Of a stretch of DNA of 64,000 nucleotides, positions 59,730-64,000 are shown piece after piece (within the stretch, counting starts at the first letter, position 1; the number at the start of each line of letters is the position of its first letter). Below the pieces are notes generated by a model. The model was not told where the DNA came from. It worked only from the letters and a program-made list of their open reading frames with translations, and did no database searches. The translations under genes were made by a program, and so were the position numbers. Source of the DNA: Micromonospora sediminicola (lineage in GTDB: Bacteria; Actinomycetota; Actinomycetes; Mycobacteriales; Micromonosporaceae); assembly GCF_900089585.1 (NCBI RefSeq), contig NZ_FLRH01000003.1:915001-979000 (forward strand). The letters are read 5' to 3'.

Positions 59730-61790
59730 TCAGTGCCGGTGGCCCCGGTGCTCGTCGTGCGCGGTGCGGCTGCGGCCCAGGGCGTCCACCCGGCCCCACC
59801 GGCCGGGGATGTCGAGCAGCTCCACCCGGCCCATGCCCGGCGGCACGGCCGGATCGATGATCAGATGCTCGCCCTGCGGTTCCAGCCCCAGCATCACCCG
59901 GAGCAGCAGCAGCGGCGTGCCGGCGGACCAGGCCTGCGGGCTGCACGCGGTCGGGTACTGCACCGGGTAGTCGGTGAGGCCGCGCTCGTAGCCGGCGAAC
60001 GCCTCGGGGAGCCGCCCGTCGAAGTAGCGGGACGCGCTCAGCATCGACTCGCAGATCCGGCCGGCCTCCTCCCGGAAGCCGTACTTCCACAGGCCCCAGG
60101 CGATGATCGAGTTGTCGAACGGCCACACGGTGCCGACGTGGTAGCCGATCGGGTTGTACCGGCCCTGGTCGTCGGCGAGCGTCCGTACCCCCCAGCCGGA
60201 GAAGAGCCGCGGTCCGAGCAGGTGCGCGGCGATCGCCGGCGCCCGGGACTCGTCGACGATGCCGCTCCACAGCAGGTGGCCGATGTTCGAGGTGAGCGCG
60301 TCCACGTGCCGCCCCTGCGGGTCCAGGGCCAACGCGTAGTACTCCCGCTCCGGGATCCAGAAGTCGCGGTTGAACCGCTCCTTGAGCGCCGCCGCCTCCC
60401 GCTCCAGCCGATCGGCGTACGCCGGGTCGTTCCAGTGGGTGCGGGCCAGCCGGGCGCCGCGCAGCTTGGCGTCGTACGCGTACCCCTGCAGTTCGCAGGT
60501 GGCGCGGGGGAAGTCCGGCATCCGGCCGTCGGCGTAGGAGATGGAGTCCGGCGAGTCCTTCCAGCACTGGTTCGGCAGCCCGGTCTCCGGGTTGCGGCTC
60601 ATGTACCAGACGTAGCCCGTGCCGAGCAGGTCCCCGTACGTGTCGAGCCAGGTCAGCGCCGCCCGGGTCTCGTACTCCAGCTGGTGGACCAGCTTCGCGT
60701 CGCCGGTCCAGCGCTCGTACTCGTCGAGCAGGATCACGAACAGCGCGCTGGTGTCGGCCGCGCCGTAGTACGGCGAGTGCGGCTGCTCCTCGAAGCCGGC
60801 GGTCTCGCCGTACCGCAGCTCGTGCAGGATCTTGCCGGGCTCCTCGTCCCGGAAGTCGTCGATCCGGCTGCCCTGGAGTCCCGCCAGCATGAGGATGGTC
60901 GGCTGGACCAGTTCGGGAAGGAACGGCAGCACCTGGAGCGAGGTGAACATGCTGTCCCGCCCGAACAGGGTCATGAACCAGGGCAGGCCGGCGGCAACCA
61001 GCCGGACCCCGAGCGTGATCGACTCGTACCGGAGGGCGGCCAGGTCGTTCAGGCTGCGCCGGTACGCCCCGGCCAGCGGCTCGCAGTCGCAGCCCAGCTT
61101 CGGGGCGCGTTCGATGAGCGCGTTCTGCTCGGCGTGGATCTCCGACGCCGAGCGGTGCCCGCCCAGCGGCAGGGTGGCCCGGATGTCCTCGCCGCGGGCC
61201 CCGTAGATCACGGTGGCGACGTGCAGCCGGGTGGTCCACTCGCCGTGTGCCGGCACCCGGACCCGGAACGTCATCCCGTTCGCGTCGACCTCGGCCGGGG
61301 CGGTGCTGGTCACCCGGGCCTCGCGGTGGAACGCCTCGCGCCGGTAGGTGAGCCGGAGCGCGTTCTCCTCGACGGTCGGCGTGGTGCGGCCCTTCTTCTC
61401 CCGCTGGTGCTTGATCTCGAAGAGGTCGGCGAAGTCCGACCCGATCTCCAGCCGCAGGCGGAACTCCTTCTCCTGCTCGGAGTGGTTGAGCAGGGTCAGT
61501 TCCTCGTCGAAGCTGCCGCCGATCGAGCGGCTGCGGATCACCGAGACCTTCGCGTCCAGGTAGTGCGTCGGCTCGCCGGGCACCATGAAGAACCGGGTTT
61601 TGTAGGACAGCGAGTCGTCGATCGAGAGCGCGTGCAGCAGTTGGCCGTCGAGCGACAGGATCCAGGTGGAGATGAACCGGGTGTCGAAGGAGAACAGCCC
61701 GGTGGGGAAGTCGTACGACGGCTCGATGTTGCCGCGCCCGTCGCTGACCAGGAACGTGTTGCCGTCGAGGATGCTGACCCGTTCCTTCAC
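59730..61790 (-). CDS. Glycogen debranching-type glycosidase (GDE_N/amylo-alpha-1,6-glucosidase-like)
   Basis: 686 residues. An N-terminal beta-sandwich (ILDGNTFLVSDGRGNIEPSYDFPTGLFSFDTRFIS) is followed by an (alpha/alpha)6-barrel region: AAGLPWFMTLFGRDSMFTSLQVLPFLPEL, YYGAADTSALFVILLDEYERWTGD, GVRTLADDQGRYNPIGYHVGTVWPFDNSIIAWGLWKYGF. The acidic catalytic residue is probably the Asp in FGRDS or the Glu in SPYYGA-neighbouring loops. It probably trims alpha-glucan branches or related oligosaccharides. The GTG start overlaps the SCP2-like stop by 4 nt, so the two are coupled. Confidence 0.9.
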   Translation of the reverse strand: MKERVSILDGNTFLVSDGRGNIEPSYDFPTGLFSFDTRFISTWILSLDGQLLHALSIDDSLSYKTRFFMVPGEPTHYLDAKVSVIRSRSIGGSFDEELTLLNHSEQEKEFRLRLEIGSDFADLFEIKHQREKKGRTTPTVEENALRLTYRREAFHREARVTSTAPAEVDANGMTFRVRVPAHGEWTTRLHVATVIYGARGEDIRATLPLGGHRSASEIHAEQNALIERAPKLGCDCEPLAGAYRRSLNDLAALRYESITLGVRLVAAGLPWFMTLFGRDSMFTSLQVLPFLPELVQPTILMLAGLQGSRIDDFRDEEPGKILHELRYGETAGFEEQPHSPYYGAADTSALFVILLDEYERWTGDAKLVHQLEYETRAALTWLDTYGDLLGTGYVWYMSRNPETGLPNQCWKDSPDSISYADGRMPDFPRATCELQGYAYDAKLRGARLARTHWNDPAYADRLEREAAALKERFNRDFWIPEREYYALALDPQGRHVDALTSNIGHLLWSGIVDESRAPAIAAHLLGPRLFSGWGVRTLADDQGRYNPIGYHVGTVWPFDNSIIAWGLWKYGFREEAGRICESMLSASRYFDGRLPEAFAGYERGLTDYPVQYPTACSPQAWSAGTPLLLLRVMLGLEPQGEHLIIDPAVPPGMGRVELLDIPGRWGRVDALGRSRTAHDEHRGHRH

Positions 61791-62170
61791 ACCGACCGCC
61801 GGGCGTGTTCTCGGGCGGTCTCCCGCGGGTCCCGCACCCCGGGCCGGTCGGGCAGGAAGCGGCGGAACACCAGGAACAACGCCACCTTGCCGCTGAAGGT
61901 GGCCTCGTTGCGCAGCACCGCCGCCATGCCCGCCTCCTCGCCGGTGACCAGTTTCTCGAAGAGCCGGGTGGACACGGTCAGCACGGCGTCCGGCGGTCGC
62001 TGCTCCTCCCGGGTCACCTGGGCCGACCCGGGAGCGAGCGTCACGAACCAGTGCCCGGTGCGGTTGCCGTCGGTCAGGTCGATCTGCAGGGTCCCGGCTA
62101 TCGGGCTGCGCAGGACGGACGCGGCCCGCGCCGGCAACGACGCGAAGAACCGCTCGGTCGCCTCACTCAC
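61787..62170 (-). CDS. SCP2 sterol-transfer-domain-like protein
   Basis: 127 residues with an SCP2-type lipid-binding fold: GTLQIDLTDGNRTGHWFVTLAPGSAQVT, PDAVLTVSTRLFEKLVTGEEAGMAAVLRNEATFSGKVALFLVFRRFLP. Binds a hydrophobic ligand in other family members. TACCAT ends 6 nt before the GTG start. Its stop overlaps the debranching gene start (GTGA), so the pair forms an operon, an unexpected lipid-fold/glycosidase pairing. Confidence 0.85.
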   Translation of the reverse strand: MSEATERFFASLPARAASVLRSPIAGTLQIDLTDGNRTGHWFVTLAPGSAQVTREEQRPPDAVLTVSTRLFEKLVTGEEAGMAAVLRNEATFSGKVALFLVFRRFLPDRPGVRDPRETAREHARRSV

Positions 62171-62249
62171 ATCCGAATGGTAGGCAGCCTAAGGACATAT
62201 CGGGACGAGATCGGCTCTCAGGGCAGAATGGACAACCCGGGCGGGTTGT

Positions 62250-62612
62250 TCAGTAGACGAGGGCCTGCGCGCCCTCGGTCATGGCTTCCTCGACGAAGAC
62301 CGCCGCGCCCGCGATCCGCACGCCGGGGATCACGTCGTCCGTGCCGATGTCGCGGCGGGCGGCGCACTGGGTGCAGGCCGTCACCCGGCCGGTGGTCAGG
62401 ATGACGTGCAGCAGCTCACCCAGCGGCGCGGAGTGCGGCAGCTCGAACGACTCGGCCCGCCCGGGCAGCGCGAACCAGGTCGACTCGCCGGTGAGCCAGA
62501 GCGACACCTCCACCCCCGCCGCGGCGGCGGTGGCGGCGACGGTGAACGCCTGGGCACAGCGTTCCGGGGCGTCCGCGCCCGCGGTGGCCTTGACGACGAG
62601 AGTGCGCGCCAT
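62250..62612 (-). CDS. DsrE/DsrF-like family protein
   Basis: 120 residues: MARTLVVKATAGADAPERCAQAFTVAATAAAAGVEVSLWLTGESTWFALPG, then LGELLHVILTTGRVTACTQCAARRDIGTDDVIPGVRIAGAAVFVEEAM. This is the DsrE fold of sulfur-relay proteins. The CTQC pair at about residue 84 corresponds to the position of the sulfur-carrying Cys of DsrE/TusD. TATGCT ends 7 nt before the ATG. It is divergent from the small membrane gene with only 24 nt between start codons. Confidence 0.9.
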   Translation of the reverse strand: MARTLVVKATAGADAPERCAQAFTVAATAAAAGVEVSLWLTGESTWFALPGRAESFELPHSAPLGELLHVILTTGRVTACTQCAARRDIGTDDVIPGVRIAGAAVFVEEAMTEGAQALVY

Positions 62613-62619
62613 GGCACCC

Positions 62620-62629
62620 AGCATAGGAT
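62620..62629. promoter_or_regulatory. Overlapping divergent -10 elements
   Basis: AGCATAGGAT contains TATGCT on the minus strand (62625-62620) and TAGGAT on the plus strand (62624-62629). Each ends 7 nt before a start codon (62612 minus and 62637 plus). Polymerase cannot hold both at once, so the two leaderless genes should compete for initiation. Confidence 0.65.
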
Positions 62630-62636
62630 GGCCCGG

Positions 62637-62741
62637 ATGGTTACCGAGATCGGGTTCGTCAGCCTGCTGGTCGCCGGCCTGGGCGCGCTCGCCGGTGGCC
62701 TGGTCTATGTCGCTGTGCGTATCGCAAGAGGTAAGTGGTGA
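62637..62741 (+). CDS. 34-residue membrane microprotein
   Basis: MVTEIGFVSLLVAGLGALAG followed by GLVYVAVRIARGKW: a short acidic N-terminus, one TM of about 20 residues and a basic end (positive-inside). TAGGAT lies 7 nt before the ATG. The stop is 4 nt before the nitrobindin GTG, so the two are co-transcribed. Small size makes it easy to miss, but promoter spacing, TM and operon position support it. Confidence 0.72.
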   Translation: MVTEIGFVSLLVAGLGALAGGLVYVAVRIARGKW

Positions 62742-62745
62742 ATCT

Positions 62746-63333
62746 GTGAGTGAGAATCCGCTTCAGCCGCCGTGGCTGAACGCGCCGCCGGTCGACCCGT
62801 ACCCGTACGAGGAGAGCCACGACCTGCGTGTCGGTCCGAAGCTGCACCGGAGCCTGGACGGGCTGCTGCCGTACGTCGGGGTGTGGCGCGGGCGGGGCCG
62901 GGGCGGGTTCCCGACGATCGAGGACTTCGACTTCGCGCAGGAGATCCGGATCAGCCACGACGGCCGGCCGTTCCTGTTCTACGAGTCGCGGGCCTGGATC
63001 CTGGACGAGCAGAGCCGTCCGGTCCGCCCGGCCGGTCGCGAGGTGGGCTGGTGGCGTCCGGTGATGGACGGCGACCGGGTCACCGACGAGCTGGAGGCGT
63101 TGATGACCACGCCGACCGGCGTGATGGAGCTGCACATCGGCAAGCGCAAGGGCACCCAGATCGAGTTCGCCACCGACGCGGTCGTCCGCACGGCCACGGC
63201 GAAGGAGGTCACCGCCGGCGCCCGCCTCTTCGGCATCGTCGAGGGCGCTTTGCTCTACGCCCAGGAGATGGCCGCCGTGGGCCAGCCCCTCAGCCCGCAC
63301 CTCTCCGCCCGCCTCACCCGGGTGGCCGGCTGA
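62746..63333 (+). CDS. Nitrobindin-like FABP-family heme-binding protein
   Basis: 195 residues. A 10-stranded barrel pattern of the nitrobindin/THAP4-C family: LLPYVGVWRGRGRGGFPTIEDFDFAQEIRISHDGRPFLFYESRAWILDEQ, GGWWRPV-type strand (EVGWWRPVMDG) and SPHLSARLTRV at the end, where the His is the likely heme ligand. The mycobacterial relative is Rv0813c, which sits near the rhodanese/SseC pair. GTG start at 62746. Its 3' end overlaps the convergent aminotransferase gene by 20 nt. Confidence 0.92.
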   Translation: MSENPLQPPWLNAPPVDPYPYEESHDLRVGPKLHRSLDGLLPYVGVWRGRGRGGFPTIEDFDFAQEIRISHDGRPFLFYESRAWILDEQSRPVRPAGREVGWWRPVMDGDRVTDELEALMTTPTGVMELHIGKRKGTQIEFATDAVVRTATAKEVTAGARLFGIVEGALLYAQEMAAVGQPLSPHLSARLTRVAG

Positions 63334-64000
63334 CCCCCGGTTCTGCGTCGATCAAGGAGTTCACGTCGGAGTCGATCTCTCCGCTGACGCGAACTCCTTG
63401 ATCACCGTGTGTCGGCGGGCTGGGGAAGCCCAGGAGGGTGAGCAGGCGGGGGGTCAGGGGGGAGCGGTTGCGCGGGGTTCCGTCCAGGGTGCGGACCTCC
63501 GCGAGGCCGCGCAGGGAGCTGGTCAGCCAGATCGCCTCGGCGTCGTGCAGGTCGGCCACCGTGGGCAGGTGCTCGCCGGCCCCCAGGCCCAGCTCGGCGG
63601 CCCGACTCAGCAGGTGGTGGGCGGTCACGCCGGGCAGCACGCCGGTCTCCGCGGCCGGGACCGTGCACAGCTCGCCGCCGCGCAGCCACACCACGTTGGC
63701 GGTGGGCCCCTCCAGCACGTAGCCGTCGGTCGAGAGCCAGAGCACGTCGTCCACGCCGGTCCGGCGCGCCCACCGCCGGGCGGCGGTGCTGAGCGCGTAC
63801 GAGGTGGACTTCACGCCGCTCGGCAGCCACCCCAGCTCCGGGCGGGAGCGCGCGGCCACCCCGAGCGGCAGCGTGGCCACCGTCACCCCGTCCCGACGGG
63901 CCCGTCGGGCGGACGCGGGCACCTCGCCGAGCGTCGCGTACACCGTGGGCGGTCCGCCGCCCTCCGGCCCCCGGGTGCAGACCAGCCGGAGCGCGCCCTC
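63314..64000 (-). CDS. Class IV aminotransferase / aminodeoxychorismate lyase-like (5' end outside window)
   Basis: The visible part is 228 codons and the frame enters from the right edge. It has the fold-type IV PLP pattern: the catalytic Lys in LPSGVKSTSYALSTAARR, TDGYVLEGPTANVVWLRGG (phosphate cup) and GVLPGVTAHHLL. It may be 4-amino-4-deoxychorismate lyase (folate) or a D- or branched-chain aminotransferase. Mycobacterial Rv0812 is the positional match. The last about 25 residues, after LLGFPSPP, are read through the inverted repeat at 63350-63403 and look non-homologous, so the original stop may have been displaced. It overlaps nitrobindin by 20 nt. Confidence 0.88.
   Translation of the reverse strand, partial: EGALRLVCTRGPEGGGPPTVYATLGEVPASARRARRDGVTVATLPLGVAARSRPELGWLPSGVKSTSYALSTAARRWARRTGVDDVLWLSTDGYVLEGPTANVVWLRGGELCTVPAAETGVLPGVTAHHLLSRAAELGLGAGEHLPTVADLHDAEAIWLTSSLRGLAEVRTLDGTPRNRSPLTPRLLTLLGFPSPPTHGDQGVRVSGEIDSDVNSLIDAEPGVSRPPG
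63350..63403. repeat. Long interrupted inverted repeat at a convergent junction
   Basis: GATCAAGGAGTTC (63350-63362) and GAACTCCTTGATC (63391-63403) are perfect 13-bp arms. Inside, CGGAG-TCGATCT-CTCCG (63366-63382) is a second hairpin. The element is less GC-rich than its surroundings and forms the tail of the aminotransferase reading frame. It may act as a bidirectional terminator. Confidence 0.8.

Overview
This is high-GC DNA (about 73% G+C by eye) from a free-living actinobacterium, most likely Micromonosporaceae (Micromonospora-like). The evidence is a conservon signalling operon, mycothiol synthase, a GlnR regulator, actinobacterial SAM-I and SAM-IV riboswitches, a CIRCE-controlled stand-alone GroEL, and a rhodanese/SseC/nitrobindin block whose gene content matches the mycobacterial Rv0812-Rv0819 neighbourhood. 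I see no rRNA or tRNA gene, insertion sequence, prophage or CRISPR array. The window reads as core chromosome.

Layout. 1-8.2 kb (minus): a Cdc48-like AAA protein cut by the left edge, then a conservon (sensor kinase, roadblock protein, DUF742, GTPase) with an extra membrane sensor-like gene upstream and a small companion downstream. 8.6-12.4 kb: an alpha/beta-hydrolase fused to an ABC ATPase, plus its permease. 12.4-17 kb: DoxX protein, lipoprotein, ArsR/EamA divergent pair with paired operators, and a SAM-riboswitch-controlled threonine-synthase-family enzyme. 17-27 kb: PaaN-type dehydrogenase, cold-shock protein, GroEL, acetyltransferases and a membrane-anchored subtilisin. 27-42 kb: glycerol-3-phosphate dehydrogenase, FAD oxidase, FUSC transporter, SAM-IV-controlled cysteine-desulfurase-like enzyme, PrsW protease, a GroES paralogue, AI-2E transporter, DinG helicase and an ECF41 sigma factor.

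42-55 kb is a phosphate and nitrogen region: PPK2, a PhoU-like/Pit pair and the pstSCAB operon, with 11-bp direct-repeat PHO boxes in front of both transporters, followed by mshD and glnR. 55-64 kb holds an LmeA-like protein, a cysteine-rich leader peptide in front of a rhodanese/SseC pair, a glycogen-debranching-type enzyme, a DsrE protein, a nitrobindin and an aminotransferase cut by the right edge.

Three signals run through the whole window. About twenty genes have a -10-like hexamer 6-8 nt before the start codon and no Shine-Dalgarno, which is the signature of leaderless mRNAs. A GGGGCCCC-centred palindrome with TTAAC edges sits at three convergent gene ends. Sulfur and methionine metabolism is controlled by RNA at three places: the SAM-I switch, the SAM-IV switch and the Cys leader peptide.
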